Assembly (NCBI GenBank): GCA_029227635.1
Contig: JAQYAH010000085.1
Span: 1-34,859 of the forward strand
DNA from: Clostridiales bacterium
Lineage (GTDB): Bacteria; Bacillota; Clostridia; Lachnospirales; Lachnospiraceae
Direction of reading: 5' to 3'
Length of the DNA: 34,859 nt
Position numbers and translations under genes: made by a program. Position 1 is the first letter of the stretch. Every line of letters begins with the position of its first letter. This document shows positions 7,626 through 17,099 of the stretch, in pieces. A model generated the notes under the pieces. It was not told where the DNA came from. It made no database searches and worked only from the letters and a program-made list of their open reading frames with translations.

Positions 7626-10295
7626 CTATTTAAGCTGATCTGAAAGCACTTCCTCGGCTTTTGCCAACGCAGCAGGGATTCCATCGGGATTTTTGCCTCC
7701 GGCCTGTGCCATGTTGGGACGTCCGCCACCGCCGCCTCCTACTAAGGATGCAATGTTTTTGATGAGATTTCCTGCGTGCGCACCTTTTTTCATTACTCCC
7801 TCGGTGACAGTTACCATAAGGTTTACCTTGCCTTCATTTGCACAAGCAAGAACTACAACACCTTCTCCCAGTTTCTCTTTGAACTGGTCTCCCAGATTTC
7901 TGAGTCCGTTCATATCCACGTCAGAAACCTGAGCTGCCAGAAGTTTTACTCCCTTGACCTCTTTCACGTCATCCATCACATCTCCGAGGGAATTCTGAGC
8001 CAGCTTGGACTTCAGGCTCTCATTCTCTGAGGAGAGTTCTTTTACCTCTGCAAGAAGATGGTTGATACGATCAAGGACAGCATCAGGCTGAGTCTTTAAG
8101 GTCTTCGCAATCTCATGAAGCTCATTCTCCAGGTTATCATAGTATTCTTTTGCACCGTCCGAAGTAAGAGCCTCAATTCGTCTCACGCCGGCGGATATAC
8201 CAGCCTCGGAAATAATCTTAAACTGAGAGATCGTTCCGGTTGCCGGGACATGAGTTCCACCACAAAGTTCTTTGGAGAAATCTCCCATTGAGACAACTCG
8301 AACTTCTGAGCCATACTTTTCGCTGAACAGAGCGTTTGCCCCGGTCTTTTTTGCATCTTCAAGGGCCATGACCTCAGTAACCACAGGCAGGTTTGCGGCA
8401 ATCTTCTCATTAACGATAGCCTCTACTCTGGCGATTTCATCCTGGGTCATAGGAGCAAAGTGAGTAAAGTCAAAGCGGAGTCTGTGCTGATCAACTACTG
8501 ATCCCTTCTGAGCCACATGGTTACCCAGCACCTCTCTGAGTGCCGCCTGAAGCAGATGGGTAGCACTGTGGTTTCTTCCGGAAAGCAGTCTTCTGTTCAC
8601 ATCGATTGCCAAGTGAACCACCTCACCCTTGGACAGAGAGCCTTTTGTCATCTTTCCAAAATGACCGATTCTTCCGCCGGGAAGTTTCTTTACTTCCTCT
8701 ACTGTGAAAAGAGAATCCCCGGAAGAAATAACACCTGTATCGGTCTCCTGACCACCGCTGGTTGCATAGAAGGGGGTCTTGGCAGTGATCACAACACCGG
8801 ACATTCCCTCTGTGATTTCATCGGTAAGCTCGTCAGCGCCTCTTACACCATCTTTAGGTTCTGCCTTGGTGAGGATTAGAATTTCTGAATCATATTCATT
8901 GCTGCAGTATCCCACAAACTCAGAGGTGATGCTCTCATCCAGATTATCAAATACGGTGGCATCCGCACCCATGTAATTTGACTCTTTTCTGGCATTTCTT
9001 GCGGTATCCTTCTGGATCTTCATTGCCTCAGCAAAACCGGCCTCATCCACGGTAAAGCCCTTCTCCGCAAGTACTTCAACAGTAAGATCGAGAGGGAAGC
9101 CGAAAGTATCGTAAAGCTTGAATGCTTCCTCGCCGGAAAGCTCGCTTACATTCTTCTCCTTCATCTCCTCCTCAAGTTCGGAAAGGAGCTTAAGGCCCTG
9201 ATCTACAGTGCGGTTGAACTGTTCTTCCTCCTGGCTGATGAGTTTGAAGATAGTGTCTCTTCTCTCCTCCAGTTCAGGATATGCATCTTTTGAATTCTCA
9301 ATTACCACTTCTGACACTTCTGTAAGGAAAAGGCCCTGGATTCCAAGAAGTCTTCCGTGACGGCAGGCTCTTCTCAGGAGTCTTCTGAGGACATAACCTC
9401 TGCCTTCATTGGAAGGAGTCACACCGTCAGAGATCATGAAGGTTACGGATCTCACATGGTCGGTGATGACACGGATGGAAACATCATCCTTGTCGGTGCC
9501 TCCCTTATACTCTTTGCCTGAAAGCTCGCAAACCTTATCTCTAACTGCTTTTACAGTATCTACATCGAAGATTGAAGGAACTCCCTGAACCACTGCTGCC
9601 AGTCGCTCAAGTCCCATTCCGGTATCAATATTCTTATTCTCAAGGGTAGTGTAATTACCTTTGCCGTCACCTTCAAACTGGGTAAACACGTTGTTCCAGA
9701 TTTCTACGTACCTGTCACAGTCACATCCGACAGTGCATCCCGGCTTGCCACAACCATACTGAGCACCTCTGTCATAGTACACCTCGGAACAAGGTCCGCA
9801 AGGTCCGGCACCGTGCTCCCAGAAGTTGTCTTCTTTTCCGAAACGGAAAATACGGTCCGCAGGGATTCCTACTTTCTCTTCCCAGATCTTAAAAGCTTCG
9901 TCATCGTCAAGATATACGGAAGGATACAGCCTTTCAGGGTCAAGGCCAACTACCTTTGTGAGGAATTCCCAGCACCAGGTAATGGCATCTTCCTTAAAAT
10001 AATCTCCGAAGGAAAAATTGCCAAGCATCTCGAAAAATGTACCGTGACGGGCTGTCTTGCCTACATTGTCGATATCTCCGGTACGAATACATTTCTGACA
10101 GGTTGCCATCCTTGTTCTGGGGGGCTTCTCCTGGCCTGTGAAATAGGGCTTTAAGGGAGCCATTCCTGCATTGATGAGCAGAAGGCTGTTGTCGTTCTGC
10201 GGTACAAGCGGAAAGCTGTTAGCAACAAGATGTCCTTTGCTCTCAAAGAAATCAAGGAACATCTTACGCAGTTCATTTACACCATATGTTTCCAC
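7626..10295 (-). CDS. alaS: Alanyl-tRNA synthetase
   Basis: This 889-residue enzyme charges tRNA-Ala. The class II catalytic core occupies the N-terminal part (ELRKMFLDFFESKGH, then TCQKCIRTGDIDNVG). The editing domain has the zinc-type HSATH motif near residue 573 and CGGTH near 678, and the C-Ala domain ends with the Gly-rich GGGGGGRPNMAQAGG. The length is slightly above the usual 875-880. The start is a GTG at 10295, with AAGGAGG 9 bases upstream. It follows recN by 14 bases and is the last gene of the nusB-recN run. I see no T-box leader, so expression probably comes from the operon. No terminator is evident after it. Confidence 0.98.
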   Translation of the reverse strand: METYGVNELRKMFLDFFESKGHLVANSFPLVPQNDNSLLLINAGMAPLKPYFTGQEKPPRTRMATCQKCIRTGDIDNVGKTARHGTFFEMLGNFSFGDYFKEDAITWCWEFLTKVVGLDPERLYPSVYLDDDEAFKIWEEKVGIPADRIFRFGKEDNFWEHGAGPCGPCSEVYYDRGAQYGCGKPGCTVGCDCDRYVEIWNNVFTQFEGDGKGNYTTLENKNIDTGMGLERLAAVVQGVPSIFDVDTVKAVRDKVCELSGKEYKGGTDKDDVSIRVITDHVRSVTFMISDGVTPSNEGRGYVLRRLLRRACRHGRLLGIQGLFLTEVSEVVIENSKDAYPELEERRDTIFKLISQEEEQFNRTVDQGLKLLSELEEEMKEKNVSELSGEEAFKLYDTFGFPLDLTVEVLAEKGFTVDEAGFAEAMKIQKDTARNARKESNYMGADATVFDNLDESITSEFVGYCSNEYDSEILILTKAEPKDGVRGADELTDEITEGMSGVVITAKTPFYATSGGQETDTGVISSGDSLFTVEEVKKLPGGRIGHFGKMTKGSLSKGEVVHLAIDVNRRLLSGRNHSATHLLQAALREVLGNHVAQKGSVVDQHRLRFDFTHFAPMTQDEIARVEAIVNEKIAANLPVVTEVMALEDAKKTGANALFSEKYGSEVRVVSMGDFSKELCGGTHVPATGTISQFKIISEAGISAGVRRIEALTSDGAKEYYDNLENELHEIAKTLKTQPDAVLDRINHLLAEVKELSSENESLKSKLAQNSLGDVMDDVKEVKGVKLLAAQVSDVDMNGLRNLGDQFKEKLGEGVVVLACANEGKVNLMVTVTEGVMKKGAHAGNLIKNIASLVGGGGGGRPNMAQAGGKNPDGIPAALAKAEEVLSDQLK

Positions 10296-10309
10296 TTTCT
10301 ATATCCTCC

Positions 10310-11977
10310 TTAGTGTGTAGTATTAAAATTCTTCATTTCTCTGGCACTTCGTATCACTGTTTCTGTGATCTCTTTTCCTCCGAGCATTCTTGCCAGTTCC
10401 AGGATGCTCTCTTCATCGTCTGCCTCTCTCACAGTGGTGTCTGACTGACCGTCTACTATATCTTTGTTAATGATATAATGGCTGTCTGCCATTGCAGCGA
10501 TCTGAGGCAAATGAGTAATACATAAAACCTGACGGTTTGCGGCGATTCTGGTAAGCTTGTCCGCCACCTTCTGAGCCGTTCTTCCGCTGATTCCGGTATC
10601 TATTTCATCAAAAACTACGGTTTCGACATTATCTTTATTTGCAAGGATCGTTCGGATTCCAAGCATGACTCTCGAAAGCTCACCTCCCGAAGCCGTGACT
10701 GCCAGGGGACGTAGGGGCTCTCCCGGGTTTAGAGAGATAAGGAATTCGATCTCATCTCGTCCATCCTCGCTATAGTCTTCTTTGGGAGATATATTGACTT
10801 TGAATTCACAGCTGGCAAAATTCAGCTCTGCAAGTTCCTTTTGAAGCGCTATCGAAAACTCTCCTGCCGCCAGAGTTCTCTCCTGCGTCAGTCTTTTTGT
10901 GTCCGCTTTCAGCTGCTCATAAGCCTTTTGGGCCGCAATCTCCAGCTGATTCCGAATCTCCTCGTAATTCTGAAGTCTCTCTTCTTCTTCGATCCGATCG
11001 TCCCGGTATTTTAGTACTTCTTCCACAGTTCTTCCGTAGCGGTCCTTCAGACGATTATATTCATCCAGCCTCTGGGTAGTCTCAAAAAGTTCCTCCTCAG
11101 AAAAGCTCAGACGATCCCCATATCTGTTCAGACTTCTTGCGGCATCTGTAAGGAGCTCCGACACTTCAGATATGCGGTCTCTGATTTCAGAAATATCCTC
11201 ATCAAGGAGAGCAGCCTCTTCCAGTTTTCCGAGAGCAAGATCGATCTCACTTTCAGCCCCCCGCTCGTTGGACAAAAGATCATAAGCTTCCTTCAGATCC
11301 ACTATGATCTTACGGGCATTTTGCTGCCGGGAAAAAATCTTCTCCAATTCTTCGTCTTCCCCGGGGACCGGAGCCGCCTTCTCAATATCCTCTATCTCAT
11401 ATCTGATGAGAGAAAGCTGCCTTAACCTCTCGCTTCGGTCCAAGGACATCTCATCGAGCTTTTTCCGGATGCGATTATACTCTCTGAAAGATCTTCTGAC
11501 TCTGTTTCTTAGCTCTGAAACCTTCTCGCCCGCAAACGCATCGATAATTTCTCCCTGCCTTTTATTTTGGCGCAGACGGAAATTATCCTCCTGACCGTGA
11601 AGTTCAAAAAGCATCATGGCTACCTGAGCCATCTTTGAGGCACTCACCGTCATTCCGTTGATCCTGGAAACACTTCTGCTCTCAGTAAGTTTTCTGGAAA
11701 GCACTATGCATCCGTCTTCCGGGAAGATCTCATCCTCCTCCAGTTTCTCCAAGGTCTTTTTGTCCTTTACTGCAAAGGTAAGCTCCGCCAGGGCATATTC
11801 CGCACCTTTACGAATCATGGTCCTATCAGTTTTGGCTCCCAACATCAACTCAATGGAGCCAAGCAGGATCGACTTGCCGGCACCGGTCTCACCGGTAAGG
11901 ATATTCAGCCCTTCGTGAAAACAGACGTCTTCCTCCCGGATCACTGCCAGATTCTTAACATGCAACTGAACAAGCAT
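10310..11977 (-). CDS. recN: DNA repair protein RecN
   Basis: This 555-residue SMC-like ATPase acts early in double-strand break repair. The Walker A GETGAGKS is at residues 29-36. Long charged coiled-coil regions fill about 150-370. The ABC signature TASGGELSRVMLGI and the Walker B/D-loop FDEIDTGISGRTA lie in the C-terminal part. The length is normal. AAGGAG lies 8 bases before the ATG. It sits 11 bases after argR, the standard argR-recN pairing of Firmicutes, and 14 bases before alaS. Confidence 0.97.
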   Translation of the reverse strand: MLVQLHVKNLAVIREEDVCFHEGLNILTGETGAGKSILLGSIELMLGAKTDRTMIRKGAEYALAELTFAVKDKKTLEKLEEDEIFPEDGCIVLSRKLTESRSVSRINGMTVSASKMAQVAMMLFELHGQEDNFRLRQNKRQGEIIDAFAGEKVSELRNRVRRSFREYNRIRKKLDEMSLDRSERLRQLSLIRYEIEDIEKAAPVPGEDEELEKIFSRQQNARKIIVDLKEAYDLLSNERGAESEIDLALGKLEEAALLDEDISEIRDRISEVSELLTDAARSLNRYGDRLSFSEEELFETTQRLDEYNRLKDRYGRTVEEVLKYRDDRIEEEERLQNYEEIRNQLEIAAQKAYEQLKADTKRLTQERTLAAGEFSIALQKELAELNFASCEFKVNISPKEDYSEDGRDEIEFLISLNPGEPLRPLAVTASGGELSRVMLGIRTILANKDNVETVVFDEIDTGISGRTAQKVADKLTRIAANRQVLCITHLPQIAAMADSHYIINKDIVDGQSDTTVREADDEESILELARMLGGKEITETVIRSAREMKNFNTTH

Positions 11978-11988
11978 GTGTATACTCC

Positions 11989-12441
11989 TTAATCTTTAAG
12001 CATTCTTTTTAATTTGTCGATGATTATCAACGTATCATCAACACTTCTTATGGCGCAAAAGATCGTATCATCACCGGCTATACAGCCCACGATCTCCTCC
12101 CATTTGAGGTTATCGAGTGCTGTAGCCACCGCCATGGCCATTCCCTCAACAGTCTTTATCACCAGAATATTCTGAGCCATATCCATTGATCTGAAGCATT
12201 CTTTGAGGATCCGCACAAATTTCTCGTTCTTTGATGTATCCTCCGCATGCATTATTGTATAATACTGCCTGCCTCCGGCTCCGGGAACTTTGGTTAGCCG
12301 CAGTTCTCTGATGTCTCTTGAGATAGTAGCCTGAGTCACTCTGACTCCTGCCTCATTGAGCTTTTGAGCTAACTCCTCCTGAGTCTCGATCTGGTATTTT
12401 CCGATTAGTTCAATGATAAGTGAATGTCTTCTGGTCTTCAT
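11989..12441 (-). CDS. argR: Arginine repressor ArgR/AhrC
   Basis: This 150-residue hexameric, arginine-sensing regulator controls arginine synthesis and breakdown genes. The N-terminal winged helix has the recognition segment ATISRDIRELRL (about residues 37-48). The C-terminal domain has the arginine-binding and oligomerisation segment GCIAGDDTIFCAI (about 118-130). The length is exactly that of the family. AAGGA precedes the ATG. It lies between nadK (15-base gap) and recN (11-base gap), as in other Firmicutes. No arginine genes are in the window, so its targets lie elsewhere. Confidence 0.96.
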   Translation of the reverse strand: MKTRRHSLIIELIGKYQIETQEELAQKLNEAGVRVTQATISRDIRELRLTKVPGAGGRQYYTIMHAEDTSKNEKFVRILKECFRSMDMAQNILVIKTVEGMAMAVATALDNLKWEEIVGCIAGDDTIFCAIRSVDDTLIIIDKLKRMLKD

Positions 12442-12456
12442 AAAATCCTTAATATC

Positions 12457-13329
12457 CTACTTCATCTTGTGGTATAAAGTATCTAAAAATCCTGTCTCGT
12501 TCAGCCTTACCAGATTCATGGAATTGTCAGCCTTCTCTATTCTAATACGGTCTCCGCTTCCAAGATCATAGAGGTGCTCCCCGTCAAAAGAGGCTCCCAC
12601 ATAATTACCTTCCTGCTTCCTAGCTTCTCCCACAACGATCTCCAGAACATCATCAGCCGAGAGCACGATGCTGCTGGTTCCAAGCTGAGCGGGACATATG
12701 GGGGTCACAAGGATCATCTCCGCAGTCGGAGAAACCACAGGACCGCCTGCTGACATATTGTAGGCAGTGGACCCCGTAGGGGTAGAAATAATAAGTCCAT
12801 CAGCAAGATATTTGTGCAGCAGCTTATTATTCACGTACAATTCTAACTCAATCAGCCTTATCTGTCCAACACGACCGATAACGACATCGTTCAGGGCGAC
12901 ATCTTCTCCCACATAGCCGGTGGGGTTACTTTTGCCGCAGCTGCCTTTTAGCATCAGCCGGCTTTCCGGAAAACAATCATCCTCTCGAAGCCGCTTAATT
13001 GCCTCCATAGACTGATTGATCTCAACCTCTGTCAGATAGCCCAAAGTTCCGATGTTTATTCCGAAAAGCGGAATTCCCGTTCCGTAAGTATCCCTGGCCG
13101 CCCTAAGCAGCGTTCCGTCACCTCCGAGGACAATAAGAGCATCTACATCTTCTGGCAGACTTCGGATGTCCACATGACTTCTCACTGCCTGATCCGCCTT
13201 GACCCGCCCCAGAACCTTCTTCACCTTAAAGCCTTCGATTCCACAGCGCTCAAGTTCATTTAGTATCTGATTCGTATAAACAGATTTTGGATCTTTTGTT
13301 TCGTTTGTAATTACACCAATCTTCTTCAT
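12457..13329 (-). CDS. nadK: NAD kinase
   Basis: This 290-residue enzyme phosphorylates NAD to NADP. The GGDGTLLRAAR motif (GGDG at 69-72) and GTLGYLTEV form the nucleotide site. STPTGSTAYNMSAGGPV and TPICP are the second conserved block. The length is normal. It begins 1 base after the tlyA stop without a clear ribosome site of its own, so translational coupling to tlyA is likely. It sits in the conserved clostridial order tlyA-nadK-argR-recN. Confidence 0.97.
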   Translation of the reverse strand: MKKIGVITNETKDPKSVYTNQILNELERCGIEGFKVKKVLGRVKADQAVRSHVDIRSLPEDVDALIVLGGDGTLLRAARDTYGTGIPLFGINIGTLGYLTEVEINQSMEAIKRLREDDCFPESRLMLKGSCGKSNPTGYVGEDVALNDVVIGRVGQIRLIELELYVNNKLLHKYLADGLIISTPTGSTAYNMSAGGPVVSPTAEMILVTPICPAQLGTSSIVLSADDVLEIVVGEARKQEGNYVGASFDGEHLYDLGSGDRIRIEKADNSMNLVRLNETGFLDTLYHKMK

Positions 13330-13330
13330 T

Positions 13331-14131
13331 TTAGTTTTTCAAAGTGTCAAAAGCTGCCTCCACGACCCCGGTAACTTCCGGCATACAGGAGGTTTCTTTT
13401 TCCGATTTGCTAAGATATATCAGGTATTCGATATTGCCCTCAGGACCTTTAATAGGAGACCAGGTGAGGGATACCGGAATGAAGCCGGTTTCTTTTGCAA
13501 AATCTATCACCTTGTTAATTACCTCTATATGTACTTTGGGATCTCTCACGACCCCCTTCTTCCCAACTTTCTCTCTTCCGGCTTCAAACTGAGGTTTAAT
13601 AAGAGCTGCCACCCGGCCTTCCTCTGTGAGATAGCTGTAAACCACTCCCAGTACCTTAGTCAGGGAGATAAAGGATACATCTATGGAAGAAAAGTCGATG
13701 GGAGTCTCAAAATTATCCGGAGTCACATACCGAATATTGGTCTTCTCCATGACGACAACTCTGGGGTCATTCCTGAGTTTCCAGTCCAGCTGGCCTCTGC
13801 CCACATCAATAGCATAAACTTTTGAGGCATTGTTCTGGAGCATGCAGTCTGTGAATCCTCCGGTGGAGGAGCCCACATCGGTGCAGACCAGTCCATCCAG
13901 CCTGATATCAAAATCCTTCATGGCTTTCTCAAGTTTAAGTCCGCCTCTGCTGACATAGCGAAGCTTCTCTCCCCTGACTTCAATCAGGGCATCCTCGGGG
14001 AAAAGGTTTCCCGGTTTATCTTCTTTCTGATTGTTTACAAAGATCTGTCCCGCCATAATCAGGGCTTTGGCCTTCTCTCTTGAGGTGGCAAGACCTTTTG
14101 AAACCACCAGCAAATCCAGTCTTTCCTTCAT
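13331..14131 (-). CDS. tlyA: TlyA family rRNA 2'-O-methyltransferase
   Basis: This 266-residue protein joins an N-terminal S4 RNA-binding domain (about residues 1-60) to an RrmJ-like methyltransferase domain. The SAM-binding loop DVGSSTGGFTD is at 85-95. The Lys-Asp-Lys-Glu catalytic set is readable as RGGLKLEKA, SSIDVSF, LIKPQFEAG and GNIEYL. Family members 2'-O-methylate ribosomal RNA; the historic name haemolysin is misleading. Its ATG overlaps closely with the end of dxs (2-base gap) and has an AGGAAAG site. The neighbours dxs and nadK match the conserved Firmicutes cluster. Confidence 0.93.
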   Translation of the reverse strand: MKERLDLLVVSKGLATSREKAKALIMAGQIFVNNQKEDKPGNLFPEDALIEVRGEKLRYVSRGGLKLEKAMKDFDIRLDGLVCTDVGSSTGGFTDCMLQNNASKVYAIDVGRGQLDWKLRNDPRVVVMEKTNIRYVTPDNFETPIDFSSIDVSFISLTKVLGVVYSYLTEEGRVAALIKPQFEAGREKVGKKGVVRDPKVHIEVINKVIDFAKETGFIPVSLTWSPIKGPEGNIEYLIYLSKSEKETSCMPEVTGVVEAAFDTLKN

Positions 14132-14133
14132 AT

Positions 14134-15993
14134 TTACTTTCCTATAAAACGGGTGACGATCCTGACTGCCATGGATTCATCATCCAGATTTAATTCTTTT
14201 CTAAGAGTCTTTACATCTCCGTGTTCGATAAACTCATCCGGGAGACTGAAGGTAATGATATCTGTTCCAAGTGCTTCCTGACACAGCATATGCTCCACAT
14301 GCTCACCGAAGCCGCCGGAGCCTACGTTTTCCTCAAAAGTCACAAGAAGCTTATGCCTTCTTGCCGCATCTCTTACAAGCTCCTCATCGAAAGGCTTGAT
14401 AAAGCGCATATTGATAAGGCTGCAGCCGTACCCCAGCTTTTTGAGGTATCGGCGCACATTGGCCGCACTCGCCACCATATTTCCCACTGCCAAAAGGGCT
14501 ATGTCTCCTTCCTCAAAAAGGTATTCACCCTTTCCGTAAACCACAGGTCTTCGGAATCTTTCAAAATCCTGACAAGCTTCCCCTCTGGGATATCTAATGG
14601 CAACAGGCCCGTCATAGGCCACTGCAAATGAGAGCATATCCGTAAGCTCCCACCTGTTCTTAGGCGCCATCACCGTCATATTGGGGATCGAAGTAAGGTA
14701 TGAGATATCCAGCATTCCCTGGTGAGTCTCCCCGTCCTTGCCCACAAGTCCGGCTCTGTCCACCGCAAAGATCACATGCTGTTTAGAAATACAAACATCG
14801 TGGATTATCTGATCATAAGCTCTCTGCAAAAATGAGGAGTATATCGCAACTACAGGAATCATTCCCTGAGATGCAAGCCCGGCAGCAAAAGTAACTCCGT
14901 GCTGCTCAGCGATTCCCACATCGAAATACCTATCCGGGTATTTGGCTGCAAAATCCGAAAGCCCCGTTCCCTCAGGCATGGCTGCCGTTATGGCTGTGAT
15001 CTTCGGATTATCCTCCGCTAAAACCATAAGGCTTCGGGAAAAGACTTTTGTCCAGGACAGTCCTCCTCCCCCCTCTGACACTCCTGTTTCAGGATCGAAA
15101 GGTCCTACCCCGTGGAACTTCTCCGGGTGATTCTCCGCAGGCTCATAACCCTTGCCCTTCTTCGTAACAATGTGAATTATCACCGGGCCCTTGACTTTTC
15201 TGGCATCATTAAAATACCGGCACATATCGTTGATATTGTGTCCGTCAACGGGGCCTAGGTAGGTGATTCCCAGGTTTTCAAAAAGCATACCGGGAACCAG
15301 GAGCTGCTTGATGCCGTTTTTGGTTTTGACCAGGGTGCTAAGGAGCTGTTTTCCGGCTTTGGTACTCCTAAGCTGATCCGCCAGCTTGTCCTTAAATCGA
15401 GTGTAAAAATCTGCAGTTCTCACACCCTCAAGGTAATTGGAGAGACCTCCCACGTTGGGGGCAATGGACATATTGTTGTCATTTAAAACAATGATAAAAT
15501 TGGTCTTTATCTGGCTGGCATTATTCAGGGCCTCCAGGGCGATACCACCTGTTAAGGAACCGTCTCCAATAACGGATATCACCGAAAAGTCCTCACCCTT
15601 TAGATCTCTGCCTCGCGCTATTCCGAGACCGGCAGAAATAGAGGTGGAGCTGTGCCCTGTATCAAAAGCATCACAAGGGCTTTCATTATGCTTAGGAAAG
15701 CCGCTTATTCCTCCGAATTCTCTCAGGCTGTCAAAACCTTCTTTTCTGCCCGTTAGGATTTTATGAGTGTAGGACTGGTGTCCCACATCCCAGATAACTT
15801 TATCTTTCGGGAAATCAAAACTGCAATGAAGGGCAATAGTCAGTTCCACTACCCCGAGATTCGATGCCAGATGTCCTCCTGTGACACTGACTTTTTCGAT
15901 CAAAAACTCCCGAATCTCCTGAGCCAGGGCAGTAAGCTCTTCTTTACTGAGACTTTTGATGTCCCCGGGCTTATTTATCCTATCTAAAAGCAA
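14134..15993 (-). CDS. dxs: 1-deoxy-D-xylulose-5-phosphate synthase
   Basis: This 619-residue thiamine diphosphate enzyme condenses pyruvate and glyceraldehyde 3-phosphate as the first step of the MEP isoprenoid pathway. GDGSLTGGIALEALNNA followed by NDNNMSI forms the ThDP/Mg site. GIAEQHGVTFAAGLA (near residue 360) carries the catalytic Glu of the pyrimidine domain, and the transketolase C-terminal domain follows. The length is normal. The start is TTG at 15993, with GGAAG 8 bases upstream and no better start nearby. It follows ispA by 12 bases, so two isoprenoid genes lie together. Confidence 0.97.
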   Translation of the reverse strand: MLLDRINKPGDIKSLSKEELTALAQEIREFLIEKVSVTGGHLASNLGVVELTIALHCSFDFPKDKVIWDVGHQSYTHKILTGRKEGFDSLREFGGISGFPKHNESPCDAFDTGHSSTSISAGLGIARGRDLKGEDFSVISVIGDGSLTGGIALEALNNASQIKTNFIIVLNDNNMSIAPNVGGLSNYLEGVRTADFYTRFKDKLADQLRSTKAGKQLLSTLVKTKNGIKQLLVPGMLFENLGITYLGPVDGHNINDMCRYFNDARKVKGPVIIHIVTKKGKGYEPAENHPEKFHGVGPFDPETGVSEGGGGLSWTKVFSRSLMVLAEDNPKITAITAAMPEGTGLSDFAAKYPDRYFDVGIAEQHGVTFAAGLASQGMIPVVAIYSSFLQRAYDQIIHDVCISKQHVIFAVDRAGLVGKDGETHQGMLDISYLTSIPNMTVMAPKNRWELTDMLSFAVAYDGPVAIRYPRGEACQDFERFRRPVVYGKGEYLFEEGDIALLAVGNMVASAANVRRYLKKLGYGCSLINMRFIKPFDEELVRDAARRHKLLVTFEENVGSGGFGEHVEHMLCQEALGTDIITFSLPDEFIEHGDVKTLRKELNLDDESMAVRIVTRFIGK

Positions 15994-16005
15994 TTATTTC
16001 ACTTC

Positions 16006-16902
16006 CTATCTGTCCCTGTCCACAAGCCAGCAGATGAGTTCCTTAAGGAAACTGTTCATATCCGTGACCGGCCTTATTCGGCAGAGTGCGGAATCGGTGA
16101 GCTGCCTCACTTTTTTCTCGCTGTCGGAGAGTCCGTGCAAGGTCACATAGGTGACCTTATGGTTCTTCTCGTCACTGTTAATTGGTTTACCAAGCTTCTC
16201 AAAAGTGCTGGTAACATCCAGGATATCGTCCTGGATCTGGAATGCGACTCCGATCTCTCTGGCTGCCTCCATAAGCTCAGATACAAGGGTATCCTCTGCT
16301 CCGGATAAGATGGCGCCGATTCCCATGGCCGCCTCAATAAGTGCTCCTGTCTTCTCATTATAAATTGTCAAAAGCACGTCCTCAGAGATCTGTTTGCCCT
16401 CATTCTCAACATCAATAGTCTGTCCTCCGATCATTCCAAAAAGACCGGAACGGTCAAAGAGGACCCGAAGGGCCTTAATCACACAAAGCCTCTCCTTCTG
16501 GGAATCTGCAAAATCAAAAGCTGTAAGGGCTGTCTCCATTGCAAGATTCAAAAGGCCATCCCCCGCAAGAATTGCGAAAGCTTCCCCATATTCAATGTGG
16601 CAGGTCTTCCTGCCTCTTCTGTAATCATCATTGTCCATTGCAGGAAGATCATCGTGAATCAGAGAATATGTGTGGATCATCTCCAGAGCCGCCATAAAGG
16701 GATCCAGCAGTTCTGTTTTTGCTCCTAAAGCCTCTCCTATCTCCATGATAAGCATGGGGCGAAGGCGCTTTCCTCCTCCCATGAAGCTGTAGTTCATTGC
16801 TGAAGCTACCCTGTCGTGGAGTCCTCCCTCTTCAGGCAAAAACCTGTAGATTCTGTCTTCAACTGTTTTGACTTTCAAAAGAAGTTCCTTTTCAAAGCTC
16901 AT
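16006..16902 (-). CDS. ispA: Polyprenyl (farnesyl) diphosphate synthase
   Basis: This 298-residue trans-prenyltransferase builds farnesyl or geranylgeranyl diphosphate for quinone and cell-wall carrier lipids. The first Asp-rich motif DDLPAMD is at 84-90 and the second DDILD at 225-229. GGGKRLRPM at 42-50 binds the isopentenyl diphosphate. The length is typical for IspA. Chain length cannot be fixed from sequence alone. Its start overlaps the xseB stop by 11 bases, and dxs follows after 12 bases. The overlap implies translational coupling. Confidence 0.95.
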   Translation of the reverse strand: MSFEKELLLKVKTVEDRIYRFLPEEGGLHDRVASAMNYSFMGGGKRLRPMLIMEIGEALGAKTELLDPFMAALEMIHTYSLIHDDLPAMDNDDYRRGRKTCHIEYGEAFAILAGDGLLNLAMETALTAFDFADSQKERLCVIKALRVLFDRSGLFGMIGGQTIDVENEGKQISEDVLLTIYNEKTGALIEAAMGIGAILSGAEDTLVSELMEAAREIGVAFQIQDDILDVTSTFEKLGKPINSDEKNHKVTYVTLHGLSDSEKKVRQLTDSALCRIRPVTDMNSFLKELICWLVDRDR

Positions 16903-17095
16903 CCGACTCTTCCTCCAGCACGATCATCTTCTTCTCAATGAGATCTATCTTACTTTCGCAAATCTTAAGCATCTTTCGGGCTTCCCGATAGACTTCAAAT
17001 GTCTCTTCCAGGGACATTTCTCCCTGTTCAAGCCTGGCAGAAGCCTCCTCCACAAGTGCAAAAAGCTCCTCCATGCTCATCTCTTCATAATTCAT
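16892..17095 (-). CDS. xseB: Exodeoxyribonuclease VII small subunit
   Basis: This 67-residue, helical, acidic protein reads MEELFALVEEASARLEQGE and SLEETFEVYREARKMLKIC, the Pfam-type XseB pattern. It wraps around the XseA helical arms to make the single-strand exonuclease. It starts 4 bases after the xseA stop with AGAGGATTAGG upstream, and its last codons overlap ispA. The length is close to the usual 70-80. It is easily lost by gene callers but is well supported by its place. Confidence 0.93.
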   Translation of the reverse strand: MNYEEMSMEELFALVEEASARLEQGEMSLEETFEVYREARKMLKICESKIDLIEKKMIVLEEESDEL

Positions 17096-17099
17096 AAAC

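Noticed and set aside
10296-10309. T-box or riboswitch before alaS
   Set aside because: Only 14 bases separate recN and alaS; no leader exists there.
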